A DNA stretch of 45,374 nucleotides from JAVBTR01 sp031556065 (GTDB lineage Bacteria; Bacillota; Clostridia; Christensenellales; Aristaeellaceae). The notes under the pieces were generated by a model, which saw only the letters and a list, made by a program, of their open reading frames with translations, had not been told where the DNA came from and did no database searches. The stretch lies in NCBI GenBank assembly GCA_031556065.1, contig JAVBTR010000010.1:1-45374 (forward strand). Direction: 5' to 3'. The translations under genes were made by a program, and so were the position numbers. Of this stretch, positions 16,196 to 25,239 are shown piece by piece (position 1 is the first letter of the stretch; the number at the start of each line of letters is the position of its first letter).

Positions 16196-18757
16196 TCACT
16201 TCCGATAAGCTGTATCGCTAATCGGAAGTTTATTTCTAAATTGGCCGTCCACCCGGTATGCCGCATGCGCAATAGCCGGAGCCGTAGGAATAGCGCTGAT
16301 TTCGCCAATACCCTTTGCCCCAAAGGCCAGTCCCTCTTTCGCGCCCTTTTCAACCAGGAGCACTTCAATAGGCGGCGCGTCGGTAGCGCGCAGGAGGCCC
16401 AAAGTGCCGTATTTGCTCTTGACAAAGCCTTTCTCCATTACGAAATCCTCCGTAAGGCCGTAGCCCATGCCCATCAGAACGCCGCCCTCCACCTGACCTT
16501 CGCAGGCCTTGGGATTCACCACCCGGCCCACGTCATGGGCGGCAATAATCCGTTCGATGCGCTTGGTTTCATCCATAATAGCCACCTGCACAGCGTAGCT
16601 ATAAGCCACGTGGCTTACAGGGTTTTCTTTTTCACTGCCCATTTTATCCGTTACGAAAGAATACTCTCCCGCGAACAACTGGCCTTCCAGCTCATCAAGG
16701 CTCTTGCCGGAATCCAACGCTGCCTTGAGTTTTTCCGCGGCCACCCGAGTGGCTTCACCGGTAAAAACAGTCTGGCGGCTGGCCGTAGTGGTCCCGGAAT
16801 TGGGGGTAATCAAGGTATCGGGCCGTTCATGCACCACCTGTTCAGGCTTAATGCCTGTAACCGTACAGACCATAGCTGCACAGACAGTGGCAATGCCCTG
16901 CCCGATACAGGCGGCCGATGTACGTACATACACCTTATTGCCAGATACCAAGAGCTTGCACCGGCCAATATCCGGCAGACCAACGCCTACACCCGCGTTT
17001 TTCATGCAGCCAGCGATACCCGCATAAGGATTTGCCTCAAATACATCTTTTACCGCTTCAAGGCATTCCACATAAGCTGCATCCTCTCCGGCGATCTGGC
17101 CGTTGGGCAGCACCTCGCCGGGACGGATGGCGTTTTGGTAGCGTATCTGCCAGGGCGAAATACCCACCTTCTCGGCCAAGAGATTCAAGTTCTGTTCCGC
17201 AGCAAAACAGCTCTGGGTTACCCCAAACCCCCGAAACGCGCCGCCAGGCACGTTGTTGGTATAAACGCAAATGCCCGTAATATCCACATTGGTAAAATGG
17301 TATGGCCCACCGGCGTGTGTGCAAGCCCGCTGCAAGACCGGTCCGCCCAGGGAGGCGTAAGCCCCGCAATCGGATATAAGTGTGGCGCGCATGGCTACCA
17401 AATTGCCCTTTTCATCGCAGGCAGTTGTCATTTCCATTTCCATAGCGTGGCGCTTTGTGTGGATATCCAGGCTCTCCTGTCTTGAAAAGCGTACTTTTAC
17501 AGGCAGCCCCGTATGGTAGGCCATCAGCGCCGCATGGTGCTGGACGCTCATATCCTCTTTTCCCCCGAAGCCCCCTCCCACCAGCTTCGATTGGCACCGC
17601 ACCTTTTCAGGGGGTAATTGCAGCATACGGCAAATCTCTTTCTGCTCGTCGTATACCGATTGGGACGCAGTGTAAACCAGTATGCCCCCTTCATTGTCCG
17701 GGTCTGGCATACCGATGGCGCATTCTGGTTCCATAAAGGCGTGATCCGTCATGGGGGTGGAATAATGCCGTGTCACCACATGGGCGGCATTTTCGATCGC
17801 TTTATCCACTTCCCCCCGTTTAAGCTCCTGTTTGAATAGAACATTACCCTTTTCGTGGAGCTTAGGCGCGTCTTCTTTAAGGGCTTCCAATGGATCAGTA
17901 ACAGGATCCAGCTCTTCATATTCCACTTTAATAAGCGCCAGCACCTCGTCCAGGGTTTCCTTTGTGTGGGTGGCTACCAAAGCGATGGCGTCGCCGATAT
18001 ACCTGGTGGTATCCCCTTGTGCGATCATGACATCCCAATCCTGTACGATATGCCCGGTTTTATTAAAGGGCACATCTTTCGCTGTAAGGATTTTCACCAC
18101 ATCGGGGTGTTTTTCAGCCTCCAAGGTATCAATTCTAATAACCCTGGCCCGGGGGTATTGACTGCGCAGCGCCTTGGCGTAGAGCATTCCGGGCAATACA
18201 ATATCATCTACATATTCCCCGGTGCCAAGAACCTTTTCCTTGGTATCTACCCTGGTAAAATGCTGGCCCACAACAGCGCTTTCTTCCACCTTGGGCACAG
18301 GGCGGTTTTCTCTGAAGAAATCCGCTGCCATTAAAATGGCGTCTTCGATCTTCACATAGCCTGTACAGCGGCAAATATTGCCCTTGATAGCCTGCTTGAT
18401 CTGTGCCCTTGTGGGAGCTAAATTTTCATCCAGAAGGGCCTTGGCGCTGATTACCATCCCAGGGATGCAAAAACCACACTGCACCGCCCCGGTTTGGCCG
18501 AAGCAATGCACATAAACATCCTGCTCCCGCTGGGATAACCCTTCCACCGTAAGAATATGCTTGCCGTCCACTTTGGCAACGGTCAATACACAGGAACGGG
18601 TCTTTTTGCCATCCACCAGCACGGTACAGGTGCCACAGGCACCTGCGCCGCAGCCATTTTTCACCGATGTAAGCCGCAGTTCGTCCCGCAAAAATTCAAT
18701 TAAGCTCATATTGCGTTCAACATTGTACGCTTCATGGTTGACATACAGCGTATACAT
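16196..18757 (-). CDS. Selenium-dependent-type xanthine dehydrogenase, fused Fe-S and molybdopterin subunits (XdhD-like)
   Basis: 853 residues. The N-terminal domain binds two [2Fe-2S] clusters: Cys36, 41, 44 and 56 (NGCGAGACGTC) and Cys94, 97, 129 and 131 (QCGFC, ICRCTGY). A molybdopterin-binding domain of the xanthine oxidase family follows from about residue 165, with VGGGFGGKEDMS, GAFRGFGVTQS, CIGQGIATV and the catalytic-base Glu in AKGIGEISAIPTAP. There is no FAD domain and no separate FAD subunit gene, unlike XdhABC enzymes. This layout matches the selenium-dependent XdhD-like family that co-occurs with YqeB, YqeC and SelD. The start is taken at 18757 (10 nt from GGAGG); an in-frame ATG 9 nt earlier is too close to the site. 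Electrons may pass to the YgfK-like protein encoded in the same operon. Substrate could be xanthine, hypoxanthine or another purine. Confidence 0.9.
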   Translation of the reverse strand: MYTLYVNHEAYNVERNMSLIEFLRDELRLTSVKNGCGAGACGTCTVLVDGKKTRSCVLTVAKVDGKHILTVEGLSQREQDVYVHCFGQTGAVQCGFCIPGMVISAKALLDENLAPTRAQIKQAIKGNICRCTGYVKIEDAILMAADFFRENRPVPKVEESAVVGQHFTRVDTKEKVLGTGEYVDDIVLPGMLYAKALRSQYPRARVIRIDTLEAEKHPDVVKILTAKDVPFNKTGHIVQDWDVMIAQGDTTRYIGDAIALVATHTKETLDEVLALIKVEYEELDPVTDPLEALKEDAPKLHEKGNVLFKQELKRGEVDKAIENAAHVVTRHYSTPMTDHAFMEPECAIGMPDPDNEGGILVYTASQSVYDEQKEICRMLQLPPEKVRCQSKLVGGGFGGKEDMSVQHHAALMAYHTGLPVKVRFSRQESLDIHTKRHAMEMEMTTACDEKGNLVAMRATLISDCGAYASLGGPVLQRACTHAGGPYHFTNVDITGICVYTNNVPGGAFRGFGVTQSCFAAEQNLNLLAEKVGISPWQIRYQNAIRPGEVLPNGQIAGEDAAYVECLEAVKDVFEANPYAGIAGCMKNAGVGVGLPDIGRCKLLVSGNKVYVRTSAACIGQGIATVCAAMVCTVTGIKPEQVVHERPDTLITPNSGTTTASRQTVFTGEATRVAAEKLKAALDSGKSLDELEGQLFAGEYSFVTDKMGSEKENPVSHVAYSYAVQVAIMDETKRIERIIAAHDVGRVVNPKACEGQVEGGVLMGMGYGLTEDFVMEKGFVKSKYGTLGLLRATDAPPIEVLLVEKGAKEGLAFGAKGIGEISAIPTAPAIAHAAYRVDGQFRNKLPISDTAYRK

Positions 18758-18780
18758 ACTGGCCATCCCTCCTTTCATTT

Positions 18781-20136
18781 TTAAAGCGCCGGTAACCGGC
18801 GTGACACATAATGTCCTTGCTTCATCTGGCAAACCTGGCCGTCTTGAACCACGCGGGTTCCCCGCAGATACACTTCCTTTGGACGGCCTCCTACTTTAAA
18901 GCCTTCATAGGGCGTATAATCCACATTCTGGTATTGGCTGGCGGCGGAGATTACACCGAAATCCCCTGTTTCCCACAGTACAATATCTGCATCGCTGCCA
19001 GGGGCAAGGCTGCCCTTTTGCGGATAAAGTCCATAAGCTTTGGCGGGGGCAGCACTTAATAAAGCACACATTTTCTCGGGGGATACCAGTCCCCATAAAA
19101 GCGATGGCCTATGCTCAATGCCTGGAAGGCCATTGGGAATTTTTGAAAAATCCTCCCTGCCAAGGTCTTTTTGTCCATTAAAGTTATAGCTGCAATGATC
19201 CGTGGCAACGGTATCGATTTCGCCATCTAAAAGGGCTTCACGAAGGGCCAGTACATCGCTTTTCTTTCTAAGAGGCGGGGAGCAAACATATTTTGCCCCT
19301 TCAAAATAGGGCAAAGAAAGCAGGCTATCCTCCAGATGCAAATACTGGGGACAGGTTTCTACCAGCACCTTTTGCCCCATTCTGCGGGCCTTGCGGACTT
19401 CTTCAAGGCCCAACCGGCTGCTCAAATGCACCACTGCCACAGGCCAATCCGCCAGCCTGGCGATATACAAAAGCCTATCAATGGCTTCTGCCTCCATTTC
19501 CGGCGGGCGGCTTAGGGGATGGGCCGCCGGGGATAAATGCCCCTGCTGCCGTAAACGATTTACCATAAAGTTAACCAAGGTGCCATTTTCGCAGTGAACA
19601 CCCATCAGGCATTTAAGCCGCCTCATTTCTGTCAGGATATCCAGCAGCTGCCCATCATCCACCCGCAGGGAATCATAAGCCATGTAGGTTTTAAAAGAAG
19701 TCACCCCTGCCGCCACCATGTGGTCAAGCTCTTTACGGGTTTCGTCGCTCCAATCTGTAATGGCCATGTGAAAGCCATAATCGCAATAGGCATTTTTGTC
19801 CGCCAGGCTGTGCCAGTTTTCAAGAGCGCTTTTAAGGGTGCCCCCCTTATCTTGGGTGGCAAAATCGATTATCGTGGTAGTGCCGCCAGCAAGGGCCGCT
19901 TTGGTGCCCGTATCAAAGGTATCGGCGGTTACGATCTGGCCGTTATCCATGCTCAAATGGGTATGGGCATCAATAAAGCCGGGGAACACATACATTCCCT
20001 GGGCATCTACCACTTCATCCGAAGAACCTGGCTCTATGCGGCGTGAAACGCTGTGAATCACGCCGCCTTCCAGGGCCAGATCCCCTTTAAAAGAGCCTGT
20101 TGGTGAAACCAGAATGCCATTTTGAATAATCAGCAC
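18781..20136 (-). CDS. Dihydropyrimidinase/D-hydantoinase
   Basis: 451 residues, a cyclic amidohydrolase that opens hydantoin-like or dihydropyrimidine rings. The binuclear metal site is complete: His58 and His60 (DAHTH), carboxylated Lys149 (SFKTYMAYD), His181 (GVHCENG), His237 (VVHLSSR) and Asp313 (ATDHCSYN). The start codon is GTG, preceded by AAGGGGG at about 7 nt. The gene sits between ygfK-like and xanthine dehydrogenase genes, the same company as E. coli hyuA/ygeZ. In anaerobic purine catabolism a hydantoinase would open a ring in a reduced purine or a hydantoin-type intermediate; the exact step here is inferred. Allantoinase is a related alternative. Confidence 0.88.
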   Translation of the reverse strand: MLIIQNGILVSPTGSFKGDLALEGGVIHSVSRRIEPGSSDEVVDAQGMYVFPGFIDAHTHLSMDNGQIVTADTFDTGTKAALAGGTTTIIDFATQDKGGTLKSALENWHSLADKNAYCDYGFHMAITDWSDETRKELDHMVAAGVTSFKTYMAYDSLRVDDGQLLDILTEMRRLKCLMGVHCENGTLVNFMVNRLRQQGHLSPAAHPLSRPPEMEAEAIDRLLYIARLADWPVAVVHLSSRLGLEEVRKARRMGQKVLVETCPQYLHLEDSLLSLPYFEGAKYVCSPPLRKKSDVLALREALLDGEIDTVATDHCSYNFNGQKDLGREDFSKIPNGLPGIEHRPSLLWGLVSPEKMCALLSAAPAKAYGLYPQKGSLAPGSDADIVLWETGDFGVISAASQYQNVDYTPYEGFKVGGRPKEVYLRGTRVVQDGQVCQMKQGHYVSRRLPAL

Positions 20137-20151
20137 GGGTTTGCCCCCTTC

Positions 20152-23064
20152 TTACAAGCACCAAGCGTAGTCATCTATCACCGTCTGAATAATCCGTTTC
20201 ATGGTGGCTTGCTCTTGTGCTGTGCCGGTAAGCCTAAGCTTGACTTTGCCATCGTTCAACACCAAAAAGCCCTGGTTCTGGCTGTTTTCAAAATCTTCTT
20301 CCCAGGCGAATACCGTTAGCTTTTCCTTGTAGGGAGAACTGTCATAGGGACAGAACACGGTACAATTGCCGCATTCATTGCACATGCGGTCGATATGCAC
20401 TACCTGTTCCTTTTCAAGGCCCGGCACCTTAACAGCTATGTTGGCCCGATTAGGGCAAACATCCACGCAATTTTCGCAAACAGCAGCGCATTTCAGGCAG
20501 CGGTTCCCTTCATGGGAAAGGCTATTGCGCAAAGGTTTAATCTCGTCCGGGCAAGCCACACATGAGGTATCCTTGGGTTTCACATTCAAGATGGCCTCCA
20601 CCGCCAAGGTGGCGTCCTTAATCCCCTCCACCACTGTGGCAGGGCCCCGCAGCGCGTCGCCGATCACGTATACGCAGCCGTTTTCAAGGCTTTCGGGCTT
20701 GCCATTGGCCCCCAGTACAACACCGTTATTTTGAAGGTGCTCCGTTTCGATCTTTTCGCCCACGGCGCTGATCACTGTGTCCGCTGGGATTTTAACCGTT
20801 TCCCCCGTCTTTTCGGGGCTGCGGCGGCCACTGCCATCCGGCAGGCCCAAACGCATTACATCACAAACCAGCTGGCCATTTTCATGGGCCACAGGAGCCA
20901 GCAGTTCCTTAAAAATCACCCCGTCATAAACTGCTAGTTCAAGCTCTTCTGCGTCGGCAGGCATTTCCCGCTTGGTGCGGCGGTAAACAAGAGAAACATT
21001 CTTCACACCCTTTAAACGTTTGGCTGCCCGTGCGGCATCCATCGCTGTATTACCGCCCCCAACCACCACTACGTTCTTTCCAAGTGTAAGCGCGTCCGGC
21101 TCTTTTTTTTGCGTTTCTAAGAAATGTAGTACATTCATAGCTTGGCCTTTTTCAAGCTTCAATTCTCCGGGCTTCCAGGCACCGACAGCCAAAATAATAT
21201 GGGTAAAGCCCTGTGCAAACAATTGCTCCGCCGAGGGAGCTTCCGTGTTCAACAACACCTTCACGCCCAGCTTTCCAAGCATAGCGGCATCTTTTTCAAT
21301 GGCTTCATCGGCAATGCGGAAGCCGGGGATTACATGGCGCACAATACCGCCAAGGGCATCGCGCTTTTCATAAAGGGTAACACCGGCACCTTCCCTAGCC
21401 AGCAAATGGGCTGCCGCCATGCCCCCAGGACCGCCGCCGATAATGGCCACATTTTCGCCGCGCTTTTCCCCGGCGGCAAGATTATGCAGCACTTCTTCAT
21501 AGCCCCCTTGAGCCGCCTCCAGCTTAGCTGCACGAATGGCCACAGGCTCCTCGTAAAAATGCCTTGTACAGCTGGCCATGCAGCGGTGGCTGCAAATGGT
21601 TCCCGTCATAAATGGCAAGGGATTTTTATTCAATATTACTTCCAGGGCTTTTGCCATTTCGCCCTTAGCCACCAGCTCCAAATAAGCGGGGATATCCTGG
21701 CCAATAGGGCAGCCAGCTTCGCAGGGTGCCATAAAGCAGCTTGCAAGAGGCACCGAAGCCTTCACTTTGCGCACGGGAATAGGCTTAATAGGCTTTACGT
21801 GGTGAGCATCCTTCAAGGCCCTTTGGCTGATAGCCGCCACCTGTTTGGTATCCACTTTTTCAAAAGCTGAGTACGCCGCGCCAGTAAACAGCTCCGCAAT
21901 CGGCTGTAAACGGTTGTACCCGCCGGGCTTTAACAATGTGGTAGCCATGGTAATAGGCCATATACCTGTATTAAAAATATCCCGGATATTAAACTGATCC
22001 GCGCCGCCAGAATAGGAAATCCGCATTTTGCCGTCAAAGGCCGCTGAAAGCTTTTCGCTAAGCGCAATGGATAAAGGATAAAGGCTCTTGCCGCTCATGT
22101 ACATTTCTTCCCCTGGCAATTCGCCGTTTGGGATCCTTACCGGGAAGGTGTTGGTTAACTTCACCCCAAAGGCAAGCCCTCGCTCGTCGCAAAGGCCCTG
22201 AAGACGCTTGAACATAGGCACCGCGTCCGCAAATTGCAGATCATTTTTAAAGTGGTGATCATCAAACACCAAGTAATCGTAGCCCATTTCATCCATCCGC
22301 TGCCGGGCGAACTCATAGCCAAGCAACGTGGGGTTGCACTTAATAAAGGTGTTCAAGCCTTTTTCGGTGATCAGATACCGGGCGATGCGCTCTATTTCAT
22401 CCGGCGGGCAGCCATGAAGCGTGGAAAGGGTAATGGAACGGCAAACCCTATCGCTAATGGAATTGATAAAGGCTTCGTCCACGTGCTTAAAGCGCGCGGT
22501 ATTTTCTTTGGCCCAAGCTACGCATTCTTGCCAGATGGGGGTGTCTTTGGCATTTTTAAGGCCTTGGATAAACCTATCGATCTTTTCGGATTGAATGCCC
22601 TTCAGATCGTAGCCCACGCTCATGTTAAACACAAAGCCATCAGGGCTGCCAAGGCCCCATTCCCGGCTTAAAAGCTTTAAAGCAAACCAGCCCTTGACGT
22701 ATTCATCGTAAGCCTGGGGCACATAAAGCTCCGTGCTCCATTCCACGTTATAGCATTCATCCTGGGCCAGAATGCAGGGTTTTTCCACAGGTAAATCTTC
22801 CCCGTCCAAAATCTGCACAGTTTTCAGCTCGAAAAAACGCGCACCGGAGGCATAGGCTGCAATCAGGTTTTGGGAAAGCTGGCTGTGGGGGCCAGCGGCG
22901 GGGCCAAAGGGGGTTTCAATCTTTTCTCCGAAGATGGGTAAAGCTTTATCGCCCTGGTGGCGATAAATAGCATTCACGCCGAAAACAGTCCGGTTGCTTT
23001 CATATTCACGTAAAACCCAATTCATTAAATCCTTAAAGGGAATGGGGCGCATCTTATCACTCAT
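20152..23064 (-). CDS. ygfK: YgfK-like multidomain flavin/Fe-S oxidoreductase (putative selenate reductase family)
   Basis: 970 residues, close to E. coli YgfK in size and order. An N-terminal TIM-barrel region related to dihydropyrimidine dehydrogenase (about 1-430, PFGPAAGPHSQLSQN) is followed by a Cys-rich Fe-S segment (about 440-510, CEAGCPIGQD, CSHRCMASC). Next come an FAD motif at about 537 (IGGGPGGMAAAH), an NAD(P)H motif at about 661 (VVVGGGNTAMDAARA), and C-terminal 4Fe-4S ferredoxin motifs at about 831-905 (CLKCAAVCENCVDVCP, CNECGNCTVFCP). The family was named for a proposed selenate reductase role, but it also accompanies anaerobic purine degradation and may reduce a purine intermediate or serve as the redox partner of the FAD-less xanthine dehydrogenase. 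GGAGG precedes the ATG. Confidence 0.88.
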   Translation of the reverse strand: MSDKMRPIPFKDLMNWVLREYESNRTVFGVNAIYRHQGDKALPIFGEKIETPFGPAAGPHSQLSQNLIAAYASGARFFELKTVQILDGEDLPVEKPCILAQDECYNVEWSTELYVPQAYDEYVKGWFALKLLSREWGLGSPDGFVFNMSVGYDLKGIQSEKIDRFIQGLKNAKDTPIWQECVAWAKENTARFKHVDEAFINSISDRVCRSITLSTLHGCPPDEIERIARYLITEKGLNTFIKCNPTLLGYEFARQRMDEMGYDYLVFDDHHFKNDLQFADAVPMFKRLQGLCDERGLAFGVKLTNTFPVRIPNGELPGEEMYMSGKSLYPLSIALSEKLSAAFDGKMRISYSGGADQFNIRDIFNTGIWPITMATTLLKPGGYNRLQPIAELFTGAAYSAFEKVDTKQVAAISQRALKDAHHVKPIKPIPVRKVKASVPLASCFMAPCEAGCPIGQDIPAYLELVAKGEMAKALEVILNKNPLPFMTGTICSHRCMASCTRHFYEEPVAIRAAKLEAAQGGYEEVLHNLAAGEKRGENVAIIGGGPGGMAAAHLLAREGAGVTLYEKRDALGGIVRHVIPGFRIADEAIEKDAAMLGKLGVKVLLNTEAPSAEQLFAQGFTHIILAVGAWKPGELKLEKGQAMNVLHFLETQKKEPDALTLGKNVVVVGGGNTAMDAARAAKRLKGVKNVSLVYRRTKREMPADAEELELAVYDGVIFKELLAPVAHENGQLVCDVMRLGLPDGSGRRSPEKTGETVKIPADTVISAVGEKIETEHLQNNGVVLGANGKPESLENGCVYVIGDALRGPATVVEGIKDATLAVEAILNVKPKDTSCVACPDEIKPLRNSLSHEGNRCLKCAAVCENCVDVCPNRANIAVKVPGLEKEQVVHIDRMCNECGNCTVFCPYDSSPYKEKLTVFAWEEDFENSQNQGFLVLNDGKVKLRLTGTAQEQATMKRIIQTVIDDYAWCL

Positions 23065-23077
23065 ATTAGCATCCTCC

Positions 23078-24415
23078 TCAGCGGCCTTGGTTTATGCGTT
23101 TACCTAAGTCTGCGGCCCGTTCACGGCAATGGGCCAATACCTGTTCCTTGTCGATGCCGATCAATTCCCTATCCCGCATGAGCACCTTGCCGTTGATAAC
23201 AGTGGTCTTCACGCTTCGTCCGTTCATGCCAAACATCACATGAGAATTGATATTGCCTGCATCCATGGGCGTTAGAGGAATATAATCCGCGATGATGACG
23301 TCCCCAGCAGCGCCCTTTGCCAAAATTCCCACCGACGTTTCAAAAAAAGCCTTTGCCATACGGCGGTTGTTTTCAAACAGCATAGAGGGAATTTCGCCCC
23401 AGGCCGCGGTAGGATCGTGCAATTCGTGCTTGTGCAAAATATTAGCCACCTTATAGCTTTCCAGCATGTCGTTGGTGTATCCGTCTGTGCCAAGGCCAAT
23501 GGTAATGCCCTTATGGAACATCTTCATCACCGGAGGGCAGCCAATCGCATTGCCCATGTTGCTTTCCGGGTTATGGGCCACCATGCTGTCCGTTTCCTTG
23601 ATCACATCCATTTCCGCCTCGCTTACATGGGTGCAGTGGCCGCAGATGGTACGGGGACCCAGAATGCCCAAATCATGGAGCCTGAACACCGGGCGCTTTC
23701 CATGGGTCTTTAAGCTGTGATAAACATCTTCGATCCCTTCGGCCACATGAATATGGTAGCCGCCGTTTTGGGGCGCATGGTTCATACAATACTCAAAGGT
23801 TTCATTTGACAGGGTAAAGGGCGCGTGCATGCCCATCATCCCTGCCACCATGCCGGTTTCGTCTTTACGGGCGTAAGCCATAAAATCCGCGTTTTCTTTC
23901 ACGGCAGCGCGCATTTTATCAATGCCGTCCCGATCGGAAATTTCATAGCAAAGATTGGCGCGCACGCCGTAACGCTTGGCGCTGTCGGCAATGGCAAACA
24001 GGCTTCCTTCCACCTGGCCATAGGAAGCATGGTGATCGAAGAGGGTAGTGGTACCGTTTTCGATGCAATCGATAAATGTCGCATCGGCGCTGGCCTCAGT
24101 ATCCTCAATTAAAAGCTGGCGGTCGATAGTCCACCAAAGGTTTTCAAGAATCTCTAAAAAGCTGTGATTCGCCGAACCTTTTATATTCAATCCCCGGGCA
24201 AAGGCGGAATAAATGTGGTTATGTGCATTGATAAAACCAGGCATAATCACCCCGCCTTTGGCATCGATGAATTCCGCCTCCGGGTATCTAGCCCTCAAAT
24301 CCTTTAAATTGCCCACTTCCTTGATGAGTCCGTTTTCGATTGCCACACAACCGTTTTCATAAAATGGGGTTTTTTCGTCCCTTGTGACCATGCGGCCATT
24401 TCCGATTAATAGCAT
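23078..24415 (-). CDS. ssnA: SsnA-like aminohydrolase
   Basis: 445 residues, an amidohydrolase-superfamily enzyme of the guanine deaminase/chlorohydrolase subgroup. Metal ligands are His65 and His67 (INAHNHIYSAF), a histidine in YHIHVAEG, one in ICGHCTHVSE, and an aspartate in GLGTDGYTND. The start at 24415 follows AAAGGAAG at about 8 nt; a longer in-frame reading to 24490 runs through the leader terminator hairpin and is not credible. SsnA proteins are encoded beside YgfK, hydantoinase and xanthine dehydrogenase in purine clusters, and a deaminase or ring-opening hydrolase role is likely but unproven. It is the first gene of the operon and is preceded by a structured leader (24416-24595). 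Confidence 0.88.
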   Translation of the reverse strand: MLLIGNGRMVTRDEKTPFYENGCVAIENGLIKEVGNLKDLRARYPEAEFIDAKGGVIMPGFINAHNHIYSAFARGLNIKGSANHSFLEILENLWWTIDRQLLIEDTEASADATFIDCIENGTTTLFDHHASYGQVEGSLFAIADSAKRYGVRANLCYEISDRDGIDKMRAAVKENADFMAYARKDETGMVAGMMGMHAPFTLSNETFEYCMNHAPQNGGYHIHVAEGIEDVYHSLKTHGKRPVFRLHDLGILGPRTICGHCTHVSEAEMDVIKETDSMVAHNPESNMGNAIGCPPVMKMFHKGITIGLGTDGYTNDMLESYKVANILHKHELHDPTAAWGEIPSMLFENNRRMAKAFFETSVGILAKGAAGDVIIADYIPLTPMDAGNINSHVMFGMNGRSVKTTVINGKVLMRDRELIGIDKEQVLAHCRERAADLGKRINQGR

Positions 24416-24595
24416 GTAAGAACTTCCTTTCACATAAGCACTTATTCGCAATAAAAAAACCGTTCGAAATTCTCCGAACAGCTTCCACACTTATTTTTGC
24501 AACAGAAACCATAAGCAATCCCAAATGTGGATTAGCCCGTGCGCATAGCACTCCCTTACAGCCGCTGTCCCTATTCAATTCGAGTACCTGCGCAC
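24416..24595 (-). promoter_or_regulatory. Structured 5' leader with candidate attenuator upstream of ssnA
   Basis: Reading the minus strand, an extended stem GTGCGCA-G-GTACTC (24595-24582) pairs with GAGTGC-TA-TGCGCAC (24553-24539), enclosing a small ACAG/CTGT hairpin. After it come two competing pairings: AATCC/GGATT (24533-24529 with 24521-24517) and CCACA/TGTGG (24530-24526 with 24489-24485, also bringing CTTAT and ATAAG together). A terminator hairpin follows at 24453-24481, about 40 nt before the ATG. The alternating pairings and terminator resemble a transcription-attenuating riboswitch. I did not match it to any known aptamer consensus, including the purine riboswitch. The outermost arm overlaps the predicted transcription start. 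Confidence 0.5.
24453..24481 (-). terminator. Leader terminator (candidate attenuator) before ssnA
   Basis: A 7-bp stem CTGTTCG/CGAACGG (one G-T pair) with an 8-nt loop is directly followed by seven Ts on the minus strand. It lies between the promoter and the first gene, so it can only act as an attenuator or as a block on read-through from the mocA-like gene. Confidence 0.7.
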
Positions 24596-24624
24596 ATAAT
24601 AACACACCGTATTGCCTTGCACAA
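24596..24624 (-). promoter_or_regulatory. Promoter of the purine operon (ssnA to permease)
   Basis: On the minus strand TTGTGC (24624-24619) and TATTAT (24601-24596) are 17 bp apart, just after the end of the mocA-like gene at 24655. No terminator separates that gene from this promoter, so read-through is possible. Confidence 0.6.
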
Positions 24625-24654
24625 CGATTGTTAGATACTCCACCTAAAATTTAA

Positions 24655-25239
24655 TTATTTTGTAATATTTGGTCCCATTTCTTCCAATCGTGCCAAATCC
24701 TCACGGGTATCTACATCTTCAAGCTCCCATGGGCTTTGGGCAGGGATGCGGTTAATGCGGCCTTGGCAGCGCTTCATTACCACGCCGCCGGATTGGCCCT
24801 TTTCAAGGCTTAATAGCTGGCCATACACCTGGCGGGGAAAAACAGCCGGGTTCCCATCCCGGGCACCAAAGCACAGCCTGGCAATCTGGGTTGGGTTTTC
24901 AGCGAACCCATCCAGCAAACGGTTAATAGACTCTTTGGTTAAAAGGGGCTGATCTCCCACCACAAACATGCAGCCCTGTGCATCACTGAAAGGGGTAAGG
25001 CCCAGGCGAACCGTATCACTAATGTCCGGCTCTTTATGGCATAAGGCATTCAAGCCGTTTTCTTGGGCTAATTGAGCCACTTCTTCGCTTCTTGTTACCA
25101 CGAGGATTTGAAGCCTTTCCCTTGGCAGGGCATTAAAAACCTGCTTAATCAAAGGCTCTCCCATAAAAGAGGCCAGTAGCTTATTGCCATTAAACCGGGC
25201 CGCCTCCCCGGAAGCCAGAACCACACAGCCGCATTTCAT
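24655..25239 (-). CDS. MocA-like molybdopterin nucleotidyltransferase (YgfJ-like)
   Basis: 194 residues of the MobA/MocA glycosyltransferase-A fold. The nucleotide-binding loop reads VLASGEAARFNGNKLL (consensus LAAGxSxRxGxxK) and the magnesium site VGDQPLL. MocA proteins attach CMP to molybdopterin to give the cytosine dinucleotide cofactor used by xanthine dehydrogenase-family enzymes; YgfJ-type members occur with selenium-dependent hydroxylases. The start overlaps the XdhC-like stop by 4 bp (ATGA), showing translational coupling. It is the last gene of the long cofactor operon. Confidence 0.85.
   Translation of the reverse strand: MKCGCVVLASGEAARFNGNKLLASFMGEPLIKQVFNALPRERLQILVVTRSEEVAQLAQENGLNALCHKEPDISDTVRLGLTPFSDAQGCMFVVGDQPLLTKESINRLLDGFAENPTQIARLCFGARDGNPAVFPRQVYGQLLSLEKGQSGGVVMKRCQGRINRIPAQSPWELEDVDTREDLARLEEMGPNITK

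Noticed and set aside
16184..17485. Long open frame (433 codons) on the plus strand
   Set aside because: It lies wholly antisense to the xanthine dehydrogenase gene, has no recognisable domain, and reads as a mirror frame of a strongly conserved protein.
18757..18832. Longer xanthine dehydrogenase start at 18832
   Set aside because: It would overlap the end of the hydantoinase gene and add residues that are not part of the 2Fe-2S domain; the strong ribosome binding site lies downstream of it.
21142..21870. Plus-strand frame of 242 codons
   Set aside because: Antisense to ygfK, with no similarity to a known family.
24416..24600. Purine (guanine/adenine) riboswitch
   Set aside because: I looked for the conserved three-way-junction bases of the known purine class and did not find them; only the leader structure itself is supported.
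24416..24605. Possible small protein of 82 codons upstream of ssnA (24357-24605)
   Set aside because: The frame runs through the terminator hairpin and into ssnA in another frame, has no good ribosome binding site, and the region is better explained as a structured leader.
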